Shown here: positions 7,908-16,285 of the stretch, one piece after another
Position numbering within the stretch: position 1 is the first letter of the stretch
Layout: each line of letters starts with the position of its first letter
Origin: Candidatus Brevibacterium intestinigallinarum
GTDB taxonomy: Bacteria > Actinomycetota > Actinomycetes > Actinomycetales > Brevibacteriaceae
NCBI GenBank assembly: GCA_019117325.1
Contig: DWZY01000309.1
Location: forward strand, 1 to 16,909
Reading direction: 5' to 3'
Length of the DNA: 16,909 nt
The notes under the pieces: generated by a model
Seen by the model: the letters and a program-made list of their open reading frames with translations, nothing else
Database searches by the model: none
What the model was told of the DNA's origin: nothing
Program-made: the position numbers and the translations under genes

Positions 7908-9437
7908 TCAGCGGTACGAGAGACCGTCTGTGATGTCCGCAGCGGGGAATGCTTCGCGTTCGTGATCGTACTCGAGCATCTGCTGCCAGGGGGCTCGGTC
8001 GCCCTGGCGGTAGAGCCGGTCGAGTGCGCGGACCATGTATCCGGCGGACACATTGTCCGGGTCGACCCACGGTCGTCGCTCCATTCCCTCGTCCTGGGGA
8101 CGCAGCGTGGGAATCACGACGGTCGAGCCGGTGGACTCCATGTGCCTGAAGATGCGAGCCAGCAGGTCGTTGACGATGTCGACGCGCAGCGTCCAGCTGT
8201 ACCGGAAATACCCGAGGGCGAAGGCCATGTTCGGGATGCCAGTGATCATCATGCCGCGCCATGTGATGCGCTCGGTGAAATCCACCTGTTCGCCATCGAC
8301 GGTGAAGGGAACGTTCGCGAACGACGTCATGGTCATGCCTGTGGCGGTGACGATGATGTCGGCCTCGAGCTCCTCACCGGATTCGAGCAGCACCCCTCGT
8401 TCGGTGAATCGATCGATCGTGTCCGTCTCGACGGTCAGCCTTCCCGCCTGCATCTCCGTGAAGAAATCACCGTCGGGGATCGAGACGAGACGCTCCTGCC
8501 AGGGGCGGTAGTCGGGTAGGAAGTGCTTGTCGAAGTCGACGTCCGCGGGTACCGCGTCGCGTATGCCGTCGAGAAGGAACTCCCGAGCCGCCTCCGGCTG
8601 CTCCCGCGAGAGGGTCACGATCTCATCGGTCTGCTTGATGTACTGGCGGCGCAAGATCTCGTGGACCCATTCGTCGGGAAGATCCAGCGGTTCCAGAGTC
8701 GCGGCGAGCTCGTGGACCGTGGGTGCGATGAAGTAGTAGGACGGTGAGCGCTGCAACATGGTCGTGTGAGCGCTGTCCTGTGCCAGCACCGGCGCCAGTG
8801 TCGTCGCAGTTGAGCCTGATCCGACGATGACGATGCGCTTGCCCGCGCAGTCCAGATCGGTCGGCCAGTGCTGCGGGTGCACGACGATCCCCTGGAAATC
8901 CTCCTCCCCGGTCCATTCCGGGCGATACGGGGTCTCGTGGTCGTAATAGCCGTTGCACATCCACAGGAAGGATGCGGTGACCTGTGTGGTCGTGGCTTCG
9001 TCGGCAGTGGCGTCGGTCGTGCGCCGGACAGTGGCAGTCCATCGGCCCTCGGGCGAATCCCATGCCAGCCCGATGACGCGGTTCCCGTACTGGATGTGAT
9101 CGGCGAGGTCATCGTCGTCGATGACCTCCTGCAGATACTCGCGGATGGGCTCCGCACGAGCGATCGACGGACCGGACCAGGGCTTGTGACGGTACCCGTA
9201 CGTGAACAGGTCACTGTCCGATCGAGTGCCCGGATAGCGGTGGGTCAGCCAGGTGCCGCCGAACGACTCCTGGGACTCGAGGATGGTGAAGCTGCGCTCC
9301 GGGAAGTTCTCGCGGAGGTGGTGGGCCGCACCGATTCCGGACACACCAGCGCCGATGATGAGGACATCGACGTGGGTGCTCGTGCAGTCGGAACGTGTGC
9401 GGGTAGTCGGGTGCGAAGCGGTCTGAGCGGCGACCAA
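7908..9437 (-). CDS. Baeyer-Villiger-type flavin monooxygenase (EthA/AlmA-like)
   Basis: The 509-residue enzyme should insert oxygen into a ketone (or oxidise a sulfur group) using FAD and NADPH. Visible parts: FAD-binding GAGVSG (29-34); SFGGTW then HRYPGTRSDSDLFTYGY (66-82), characteristic of the EthA/AlmA branch; the Baeyer-Villiger fingerprint FxGxxxHxxxWP complete at F181-H187-W191-P192; and the NADPH-binding GSGSTA (206-211). The frame is open to 9641, but I start at TTG 9437: it has AAGGAG 6 bases upstream and the extra 68 residues would run into the promoter and the divergent ABC gene. It is first in an operon with the alpha/beta-hydrolase. GC content of sampled lines is about 64%, against about 74% in flanking genes. 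EthA-like enzymes can also activate thioamides, but no such role is implied here. Confidence 0.9.
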   Translation of the reverse strand: MVAAQTASHPTTRTRSDCTSTHVDVLIIGAGVSGIGAAHHLRENFPERSFTILESQESFGGTWLTHRYPGTRSDSDLFTYGYRHKPWSGPSIARAEPIREYLQEVIDDDDLADHIQYGNRVIGLAWDSPEGRWTATVRRTTDATADEATTTQVTASFLWMCNGYYDHETPYRPEWTGEEDFQGIVVHPQHWPTDLDCAGKRIVIVGSGSTATTLAPVLAQDSAHTTMLQRSPSYYFIAPTVHELAATLEPLDLPDEWVHEILRRQYIKQTDEIVTLSREQPEAAREFLLDGIRDAVPADVDFDKHFLPDYRPWQERLVSIPDGDFFTEMQAGRLTVETDTIDRFTERGVLLESGEELEADIIVTATGMTMTSFANVPFTVDGEQVDFTERITWRGMMITGIPNMAFALGYFRYSWTLRVDIVNDLLARIFRHMESTGSTVVIPTLRPQDEGMERRPWVDPDNVSAGYMVRALDRLYRQGDRAPWQQMLEYDHEREAFPAADITDGLSYR

Positions 9438-9492
9438 TCGATTCTCCTTCGACAGTCCTGGCCAGCAACGTTGATGGGGGACTACGACCTCG

Positions 9493-9534
9493 ACCCTATT
9501 GACGACCGGCGATTCCCGCAATGGTGTGAACCAT
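9493..9534 (-). promoter_or_regulatory. Candidate promoter and adjoining palindrome for the monooxygenase operon
   Basis: On the minus strand TTGCGG (9521-9516) and TAGGGT (9498-9493) are exactly 17 bp apart, placing a start point about 50 bases before the monooxygenase start codon. Touching the -35 box on its upstream side is the inverted repeat ATGGT-GTGA-ACCAT (9521-9534), a plausible regulator site. No regulator gene adjoins the operon. Pattern-based inference. Confidence 0.45.
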
Positions 9535-9582
9535 GACCGCCCACCCCTGACAGATGTCATGCGCGATGGGTGACGGTCGGCA

Positions 9583-9616
9583 GATCCGCGGCAGGGCGCG
9601 GATCTCCAGACTGGAG
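9583..9616 (+). promoter_or_regulatory. Two perfect inverted repeats in the ABC operon leader, one covering the ribosome site
   Basis: GATCCGCG (9583-9590) and CGCGGATC (9597-9604) are perfect 8-base arms around GCAGGG. Immediately next, CTCCAG-A-CTGGAG (9604-9616) is a perfect palindrome whose right arm contains most of the Shine-Dalgarno site GGAGG (9613-9617) before ATG 9619. They could be operator DNA for the operon's own response regulator or a leader RNA that hides the ribosome site. A further palindrome, TGACA-GA-TGTCA, lies upstream at 9548-9559. Repeats are seen; role is inferred. Confidence 0.55.
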
Positions 9617-9618
9617 GC

Positions 9619-10635
9619 ATGAACACAGCAGCCTCTCCCACAGCCCTCCACGCGACGGGTGTCCATCAGCACTTCGGCACCGGCTCGCGGACCGTCCATG
9701 CGGTGGCCGGCGTCGACCTCGAGATCCAGCGCGGCGAGATCGTCGCCCTGCTGGGTGCCAACGGCGCCGGCAAGACCACGTTCCTCGACATGGTCCTGGG
9801 GTTCACGACCCCGGCCTCGGGCACCCTCACCGTTCTGGGTGAATCTCCGAAGACCGCGGTGAGTGGCGGGCGCGTGGGCGCCGTGCTCCAGACCGGCGGC
9901 CTCCTCCACGACCTGACCGTCCGCGAGACCGTCGCGATGGTCGCCGCCTGCCACGCCTCCCACATCCCCGTCGACGCGGCACTCGAGCGCGCCGGCGCCA
10001 CCGGCATCGCCCGGCGCAGGGTGCGCAAGTGCTCCGGTGGCGAGCAGCAGCGGCTGCGCTTCGCGCTCGCACTGCTGACAGAGCCGGACCTGCTGCTGCT
10101 CGACGAGCCCACCGCCGGTATGGACGTGCGCGCCCGCAAGGAGTTCTGGGAGACGATGCAGGCCGAGGCCGAACGAGGCCGCACCATCGTCTTCGCCACG
10201 CACTTCCTCCAGGAGGCCGCGGACTTCGCCGACCGGATCGTGCTCATGCGCGCCGGCCGCATCGTGGTGGACGGCCCCGTCGACGAGGTGACCCGTGCCG
10301 GCCACCGCACCCTCTCCGGTGTGTGGGACGGCGCGCGGTCCCCGGAGGAGGTCGCCGCAGACCTGGGCATCACCGAGGCCGTCGTCCACCAGAGCGGCCG
10401 CGTCCGCTTCACGACCGAGGACACGGACGGTCTGGCCCGCGTCCTGCTGAGTCAGGGCCTGGCCCACGAGCTCTCCATCACGGCTGCCTCTCTGGACGAC
10501 GTCTTCCTCGACCTCACTGCCGACGACGCGCCGGAGGCCGGTCCCCAAACCGGTCCCGCGACCGCATCCCAGGCCGCCCCCGAGGCCGCCGGCACCAGCA
10601 CTGCCCGCCCCACCCCGGAAGGGTCCCTGCCATGA
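9619..10635 (+). CDS. ABC transporter ATP-binding protein
   Basis: The 338-residue ATPase energises the permease encoded next. Walker A is GANGAGKT (46-53), Q-loop Q91, signature CSGGE (138-142, Cys replacing the usual Leu) followed by QQR, Walker B LLLLDEPT (158-165), and the H-loop His in FATHFL. A C-terminal extension after about residue 230 includes an accessory domain typical of DrrA/NatA-like exporters and an Ala/Pro/Thr-rich tail of about 40 residues. GGAGG lies 1 base from the ATG, with the leading GACTGGAGG suggesting a compact site. The stop codon overlaps or nearly meets the permease start. The operon continues with a histidine kinase and response regulator, so the exporter is probably induced by a cell-envelope or drug signal sensed by them. 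Confidence 0.92.
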   Translation: MNTAASPTALHATGVHQHFGTGSRTVHAVAGVDLEIQRGEIVALLGANGAGKTTFLDMVLGFTTPASGTLTVLGESPKTAVSGGRVGAVLQTGGLLHDLTVRETVAMVAACHASHIPVDAALERAGATGIARRRVRKCSGGEQQRLRFALALLTEPDLLLLDEPTAGMDVRARKEFWETMQAEAERGRTIVFATHFLQEAADFADRIVLMRAGRIVVDGPVDEVTRAGHRTLSGVWDGARSPEEVAADLGITEAVVHQSGRVRFTTEDTDGLARVLLSQGLAHELSITAASLDDVFLDLTADDAPEAGPQTGPATASQAAPEAAGTSTARPTPEGSLP

Positions 10636-10646
10636 GGAGCACCGAC

Positions 10647-11489
10647 ATGACCGCCACACCATCGACCACCACAGCCACTGCATCGACCACCACCACGCCC
10701 GTCACCCACCGGTCCGCCGCCCGCCGCATCGCTGGGTACGCCGGGTGGGAACTGCTGCGCAATGTGCGGATGGTCGAGTCCACGTTCTTCATCGTCGTGC
10801 TGCCCACCGTCCTCTACATCATGTTCGGCGCCCTGTCCTCGTGGGGCGACGGCGAGGCCGGGCACGGGAACGTCTCCGCCTACAACATGACGGCGATGGC
10901 GGTCTACGGCGCCACGATGGCCACGAGCGCGATCGCCGGTTCCGCCGCGATCGAACGGCAGCAGGGCTGGGGCCGCCAGCTGGGCCTGACCGGGCTGGGC
11001 GGATCCGGCTACATGGTGGGGAAGATCCTCGTCGCCCTGGGCATCGCCCTCCTGCCCATCGTCGTGATCTTCGTCGTGGGGGCCCTGACCGGCGCCCGCT
11101 TCGACGAGGGCTGGATGTGGCCGGCCTCCGGCGGGCTGGCGCTGCTGGGCGCCATCCCCTTCGCGCTCTACGGACTGGCGGCGGCACTCCTGTTCCGGTC
11201 CGAAGCGGCGGTCTCCGCGGCCTCGGGCATCCTGGTCGTCCTCGCGTTCTTCGGCAACCTCTTCATGCCGTTGACCGGCACCCTCCTGACGATCGCGAAG
11301 TTCACTCCCGTCTACGGCATCGCCTCCCTCACGCGCTGGCCGCAGCTCGAGGGCGCGGTCGTCGACACCTCGGGCGGCGCGCCGGCCGGAGACCCGCTCT
11401 GGGCGATCGTGCTAAACGTAGGGGCATGGACGGTCGTCTTCGCGGTACTCTGCCTGATCGCCTCGCGCCGCAGCACGCGCCGTGGCTGA
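10647..11489 (+). CDS. ABC-2 type transporter permease
   Basis: The 280-residue membrane protein has about six hydrophobic segments, beginning with STFFIVVLPTVLYIMFGAL after a Thr/Ser-rich N-terminus of about 30 residues. It includes GYMVGKILVALGIALLPIVV and a Phe/Gly-rich FFGNLFMPLTG loop, and ends in SRRSTRRG. This is the DrrB/ABC-2 permease pattern; the ATPase before it is its partner. Two starts compete: ATG 10632, overlapping the ATPase stop as ATGA but with a weak ribosome site, and ATG 10647, which has AGGAG 7 bases upstream. I prefer 10647; the difference is five residues. The substrate is unknown; drugs, lipids or peptides are all possible for this family. Confidence 0.88.
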   Translation: MTATPSTTTATASTTTTPVTHRSAARRIAGYAGWELLRNVRMVESTFFIVVLPTVLYIMFGALSSWGDGEAGHGNVSAYNMTAMAVYGATMATSAIAGSAAIERQQGWGRQLGLTGLGGSGYMVGKILVALGIALLPIVVIFVVGALTGARFDEGWMWPASGGLALLGAIPFALYGLAAALLFRSEAAVSAASGILVVLAFFGNLFMPLTGTLLTIAKFTPVYGIASLTRWPQLEGAVVDTSGGAPAGDPLWAIVLNVGAWTVVFAVLCLIASRRSTRRG

Positions 11490-12663
11490 GGACGGACGCG
11501 CGCTGATGGCGACGGGGACCGCGGGCCCCTGGGGCCCCGGCGAGTGGCCGGAGGAGCCGTTGCCGCGGGGGGATCGCCTCCCGGTCCTCATCCCGGCGGG
11601 CGTGTGGCTCATCTTCCTCACGATCCCGGTCGTCGCCCTCGTCGCCGGCCCCGCGCCGATGGGCGCGACGATCCTGGGCCTGGCGGGGACGGTGGCCTTC
11701 GTCGTCGTCTACCTGGGGCACTTCGTGCGGCCGTGGTTGGTGCGGGGCGTCCCGCTCTGGGTGAACACGCTCGCGGTCACGGTCCTGCTGCTCATCAGCG
11801 TCGCGGCGACGGCCCCCGGTGCCGGACTCACCGCGTTCAACTTCCTGCCGTTCACCCTGGCGATCTGGATCTTCCCGCATCACCTGCGCGTGGGACTGCC
11901 CGTGTCCGTGGGTCTGGCCGCGCTGTGGGTCGCGATTGCGCTGCTCATCGCTCCGGCGGGTGAGCGCTTCTGGATGATCGTCCCCGTGGTGCTGGCCCTC
12001 TTCATCATGCTGGCGCTGCGGCTGGCGATGGAGCGTGAGGAGCGGTCCCGCATCCTGGGGGAGGAGCTCGCCCTGTCCCAGCAGCGCGAGCAGGTGGGGC
12101 GAGACGTGCACGACGTCCTTGGGCACTCCCTCACCGTCATCACCCTCAAGACCCAACTGGCGCGGAAGCTCGTGGAGGACGACCCGCAGCGGGCACGTGC
12201 CCAGCTCGACGAGGTCCTCGACGTCTCCCGGCAGGCGCTCGCGGAGGTCCGCAGTGCGGTGGGCGGACAGCACGTCCCGGATCTGGACGCCCAGCTCGCG
12301 TCCTCGCGCAGCGCACTCGAGGCGGCGGGGATCACGGCAGATCTGCCGACCACGGCCTCGGCGTCGGTGCCGGCCGCAGGCCGCCAACTGTTCGCGTGGT
12401 GCCTGCGCGAGGCGGTCACGAACGTGATCCGCCACGCGGACGCGACCCGGTGCGCGGTCACCGTGACCCGGGACCGGCTCACCGTGGCGGACGACGGGGT
12501 CGGGCGGACCGCCGCCGAGGCCGTGGTCGGGAGAGTGCCCACGTCCGGCAGCGGGCTGCGCGGCCTGCGGGACCGCGTCGCCCGGGAGGGTGGGACACTC
12601 ACCGTGGAGGACGCGCGCCCGGGCGAGGAGCGTCCCGGGACGAGGCTGGAGGTGCGCCTGTGA
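11482..12663 (+). CDS. NarL/DesK-type membrane sensor histidine kinase
   Basis: The 393-residue kinase has a membrane sensor region of about five to six hydrophobic segments (residues 34-180) with no large outside loop, so it may sense the membrane itself or a partner transporter. The HisKA_3 dimerisation domain carries the phosphorylated His in RDVHDVLGHSL (H210). The ATPase domain shows the N box (EAVTNVIRHADA), G1 (VADDGVG) and G2 (GSGLRGLRDRV). GTG 11482 overlaps the permease by 8 bases, suggesting coupled translation; ATG 11506 is an alternative start, eight residues shorter. The gene overlaps its response regulator by GTGA. Paired with the ABC exporter, it resembles DesK-like and antibiotic-sensing kinases. 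Confidence 0.9.
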   Translation: MAEDGRALMATGTAGPWGPGEWPEEPLPRGDRLPVLIPAGVWLIFLTIPVVALVAGPAPMGATILGLAGTVAFVVVYLGHFVRPWLVRGVPLWVNTLAVTVLLLISVAATAPGAGLTAFNFLPFTLAIWIFPHHLRVGLPVSVGLAALWVAIALLIAPAGERFWMIVPVVLALFIMLALRLAMEREERSRILGEELALSQQREQVGRDVHDVLGHSLTVITLKTQLARKLVEDDPQRARAQLDEVLDVSRQALAEVRSAVGGQHVPDLDAQLASSRSALEAAGITADLPTTASASVPAAGRQLFAWCLREAVTNVIRHADATRCAVTVTRDRLTVADDGVGRTAAEAVVGRVPTSGSGLRGLRDRVAREGGTLTVEDARPGEERPGTRLEVRL

Positions 12664-13292
12664 GCGACGGACCGGTGAGCGGCGCGCCCATCCGACTGCT
12701 CCTGGCGGACGACCAGGCGCTGGTCCGGGGTGCGCTCGCGGCGCTGCTGGAGATGGAGGGCGACCTCGAGGTCGCCGCGCAGCTGGCGGACGGCACCGAG
12801 GTCGCGGAGACGGTCGCCCGGGAGCGGGTCGACGTCGCGCTCCTCGACATCGAGATGCCCGGGCTGGACGGGATCGAGGCCGCCCGCGCGATCGCCGCCG
12901 GTGGGACCGGATGCCGGTCGCTCATCGTCACGACCTTCGGCCGGCCCGGCTACCTGCGGCGGGCACTGGAGGCCGGGGCCAGCGGATTCGTCGTGAAGGA
13001 CACCCCGGCCGAGCAGCTGGCCGAGGCCGTCCGCGCGGTGCACGCCGGGCAGCGGGTCGTCGATCCCTCACTGGCGGCGGAGACCCTGGTGTCCGGTGCG
13101 AACCCGCTGACGGACCGCGAGCGGGACGTGCTGAGGGCCGCGCTGGACGGGTCGAGCGTCCGTCAGATCGCCGCCGCGCTGTTCCTCTCGCCGGGCACGG
13201 TGCGCAACCACCTGTCCTCGGCGATCGGGAAGACACATGCGGCCAACCGGACCGAGGCCGCCCTCACCGCCCGCGACAACGGCTGGCTCTAG
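12660..13292 (+). CDS. NarL/LuxR-family response regulator
   Basis: The 210-residue regulator has a receiver domain with acidic pair D17-D18 (LLADDQ), phospho-acceptor D63 (LLDIEMPG), Thr in IVTTF and K113 (FVVKDTPAE). A LuxR-type helix-turn-helix lies at about residues 148-210 (LTDRERDVLRAALDGSS, then LSPGTVRNHLSSAIGK). GTG 12660 overlaps the kinase stop codon as GTGA, and GGAGG lies 7 bases upstream, which fixes this start; the frame is open further upstream but overlaps the kinase. It is the cognate partner of the kinase and probably activates or represses the ABC operon, perhaps through the palindromes before 9619. Its stop codon shares CTAG with the convergent acetyltransferase gene. Confidence 0.93.
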   Translation: MSDGPVSGAPIRLLLADDQALVRGALAALLEMEGDLEVAAQLADGTEVAETVARERVDVALLDIEMPGLDGIEAARAIAAGGTGCRSLIVTTFGRPGYLRRALEAGASGFVVKDTPAEQLAEAVRAVHAGQRVVDPSLAAETLVSGANPLTDRERDVLRAALDGSSVRQIAAALFLSPGTVRNHLSSAIGKTHAANRTEAALTARDNGWL

Positions 13293-13855
13293 TCAGGCCG
13301 ATCGATCCGGTGGATGCGGTGGAGCGGATCATCGATCGGATTGTCCGGCGGCATGTCGCCGTCGGCGATGTGGCGCAGCCCGGCTTTCTCGACCGCGCGC
13401 CACGAGGCCGTGTTCGCCGCGCTGACGGGGATGAGGACGGCCTGGGCCTCCGGGTGCGTGCGCCACGTGTCCTCCACCGCGGCACGGATGAGGCGCGTTC
13501 CCAGGCCGCGGCCGCGCAGGTCCGATTCGCCGATGAGGTAGTCGAGCTCGACGGCACCCGGTGGGACGTCGACGTGAGCGGCGAAGAGCGCGAACTCGTC
13601 CGGGTAGTCGCGGATGACGGACCGCTGGAGCAGGCCGATGGGGCGATCGCTCAGGAGGACCACGAGGTCCTCGCCCGGTTCCTCCCCGCGCGTGCCGGGG
13701 CCGAAGTCGCGCTCGATCGCCTCTGGGCTCGTCTCGTGATTCCACCAGCGCGCGACCTGGGGTTCGCGCAGCCACGCAGTGAGGAGCGGGAAGTCGTCAC
13801 GGGTGAGGGGTCGGAATGTCAGCGGTTGTCCGGACAGGTGGTCCTCTGTCGTCAT
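13289..13855 (-). CDS. GNAT-family N-acetyltransferase, AAC(6')/RimL-like
   Basis: The 188-residue protein opens with FRPLTRDDFPLLTAWLREPQVARWW and has the acetyl-CoA-binding loop LRGRGLGTRLI and a late NTASWRAVEKAGL motif. This layout matches the AAC(6')-Ib-like and RimJ/L-like acetyltransferases. Natural substrates of such chromosomal proteins vary (aminoglycosides, protein N-termini, siderophore amines, amino acids), so resistance cannot be claimed. It begins 11 bases after the LysR gene's stop, with a GAGAGGGA ribosome site, and so is in one operon with that regulator. Its stop codon overlaps the response regulator's stop by CTAG. Possibly it acetylates an amine connected with the divergent carbamoylase/ammonia-lyase genes, which is speculation from position. 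Confidence 0.85.
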   Translation of the reverse strand: MTTEDHLSGQPLTFRPLTRDDFPLLTAWLREPQVARWWNHETSPEAIERDFGPGTRGEEPGEDLVVLLSDRPIGLLQRSVIRDYPDEFALFAAHVDVPPGAVELDYLIGESDLRGRGLGTRLIRAAVEDTWRTHPEAQAVLIPVSAANTASWRAVEKAGLRHIADGDMPPDNPIDDPLHRIHRIDRPD

Positions 13856-13866
13856 GACAGTCCCTC

Positions 13867-14781
13867 TCAGATGGTGAGTGAGTCAGCGGCCTCGTGCAGG
13901 TGGGTGGCCAGAGCCGTGAGTGCGGGATCCGCGGCGCTGCCAGCGCGCCGCGACAGGCGGATGGTGCGGTGGGCGGTCGGGGTTGCCATGGCGGCGCCAC
14001 CGGCCGGCATCGTCGCCGGCAGCACCTGGAACGACGGTTCGTCGGGCAGTGCAAGTCCCGGCAGGAACGCCGCGGCGAAGCCCTGCTCGACGAGGCGGAC
14101 GTGCAGGTGCACGTCGGCGGACTCGCAGACCACGCGGGGTGCGAATCCGGCACCGCGGCACACGCCCTCGGCCCATCCGCGCGGGTCCGATCCCGCGTGC
14201 TCGAGGGCCCATGGCGCGTCGGCGAGATCCGCGAGACTCCCCGCGTCCCACCCCGACGGCACGGCCAGGTGCAGGGGATCGGTCAGGAGGACGACGGCCT
14301 CGGCGCCGGGGGTCTGCGGCGGCAGGCGACCCGGGTACTGCTCGGTGAGGACCGCGTCGAAGTCGCCGGCCCGCAGGGCGGGCAGCGCTTCGTCCGCACT
14401 GATGTGGCTGAGCGCGATCGTGAGGTCCGGGTGCTGGGCGTGCAGGCGGGAGATCGCGTCCGGCACGAAGGTGTGGGCCGCGGTCTGGAACGTCGCGAGG
14501 CGCACCGTGCCGGTGAGGTCGTGGCGGGCGGCGACGCGAGCGCGGGCGGTCTCCATCTCGCTGAGGATCGCCTCGGTGTGCGTGACGAGGATCTGCGCGG
14601 CGGGCGTGAGCGTGACGCCGCGACCCGCGGGCTCCAGGAGCGGCTCGCCCACCTCGCGGGCCAGGAGGCTCAGCTGCTGCGAGACCGCGGACGGGCTGAG
14701 GTCGAGAGCCCGCGCGACCGCCGCGAGCGTGCCGCGATGGGCCAGCTCGCGCAGGAGGCGCATGCGGTGCAGGTCGTACAC
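13867..14781 (-). CDS. LysR-family transcriptional regulator
   Basis: The 304-residue protein has its DNA-binding domain at the very start (MYDLHRMRLLRELAHRGTLA, LDLSPSAVSQQLSLLAREVG, then LTPAA), followed by the substrate-binding fold. The annotated frame is open to ATG 14841, but GTG 14781 is preferred: AGGAG lies 7 bases before it and related regulators begin with this short lead. It is divergent from the carbamoylase/ammonia-lyase operon, and a LysR-type box (T-N11-A) lies in the gap, so it probably controls that operon. The GNAT gene follows it closely. Its effector is unknown, perhaps a substrate or product of the divergent enzymes. Confidence 0.9.
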   Translation of the reverse strand: MYDLHRMRLLRELAHRGTLAAVARALDLSPSAVSQQLSLLAREVGEPLLEPAGRGVTLTPAAQILVTHTEAILSEMETARARVAARHDLTGTVRLATFQTAAHTFVPDAISRLHAQHPDLTIALSHISADEALPALRAGDFDAVLTEQYPGRLPPQTPGAEAVVLLTDPLHLAVPSGWDAGSLADLADAPWALEHAGSDPRGWAEGVCRGAGFAPRVVCESADVHLHVRLVEQGFAAAFLPGLALPDEPSFQVLPATMPAGGAAMATPTAHRTIRLSRRAGSAADPALTALATHLHEAADSLTI

Positions 14782-14853
14782 GGGTGGTCTCCTCTCCGGC
14801 GGTCGCGGGCTCTCTGGCCCTCTCGAATGATCAGAAAACATGACCGGTACCGT

Positions 14854-14896
14854 TCAGACTCATCCTATCGACTGATGGGTCGCCGGTGCCTAGCGT
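14854..14896 (+). promoter_or_regulatory. LysR-type box and candidate promoter of the carbamoylase operon
   Basis: CATC-N9-GATG (14861-14877) contains T14863-N11-A14875, the LysR operator pattern; a wider TCAG/CTGA pair (14854-14857, 14872-14875) surrounds it. TCGACT (14868-14873) and TAGCGT (14891-14896), 17 bp apart, make a reasonable promoter starting near 14903, so the box overlaps the -35 element. The 157-bp gap also holds an 8-bp palindrome, CGGTACCG (14845-14852). Pattern-based inference. Confidence 0.5.
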
Positions 14897-14938
14897 GAAG
14901 GGCAGAGCACTTCTTCCGCGTCATTCGAAAGGCCCCAC

Positions 14939-16281
<1,343 letters not shown>

Positions 16282-16285
<4 letters not shown>

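Noticed and set aside
13289..13855. Aminoglycoside resistance gene
   Set aside because: The fold resembles AAC(6') enzymes, but the sequence is too general to assign a drug substrate; kept as a GNAT acetyltransferase.
12590..14830. Plus-strand open frame of 746 codons
   Set aside because: Overlaps the response regulator, GNAT and LysR genes in a wrong frame; low-complexity Arg/Ala/Gly/Ser translation.
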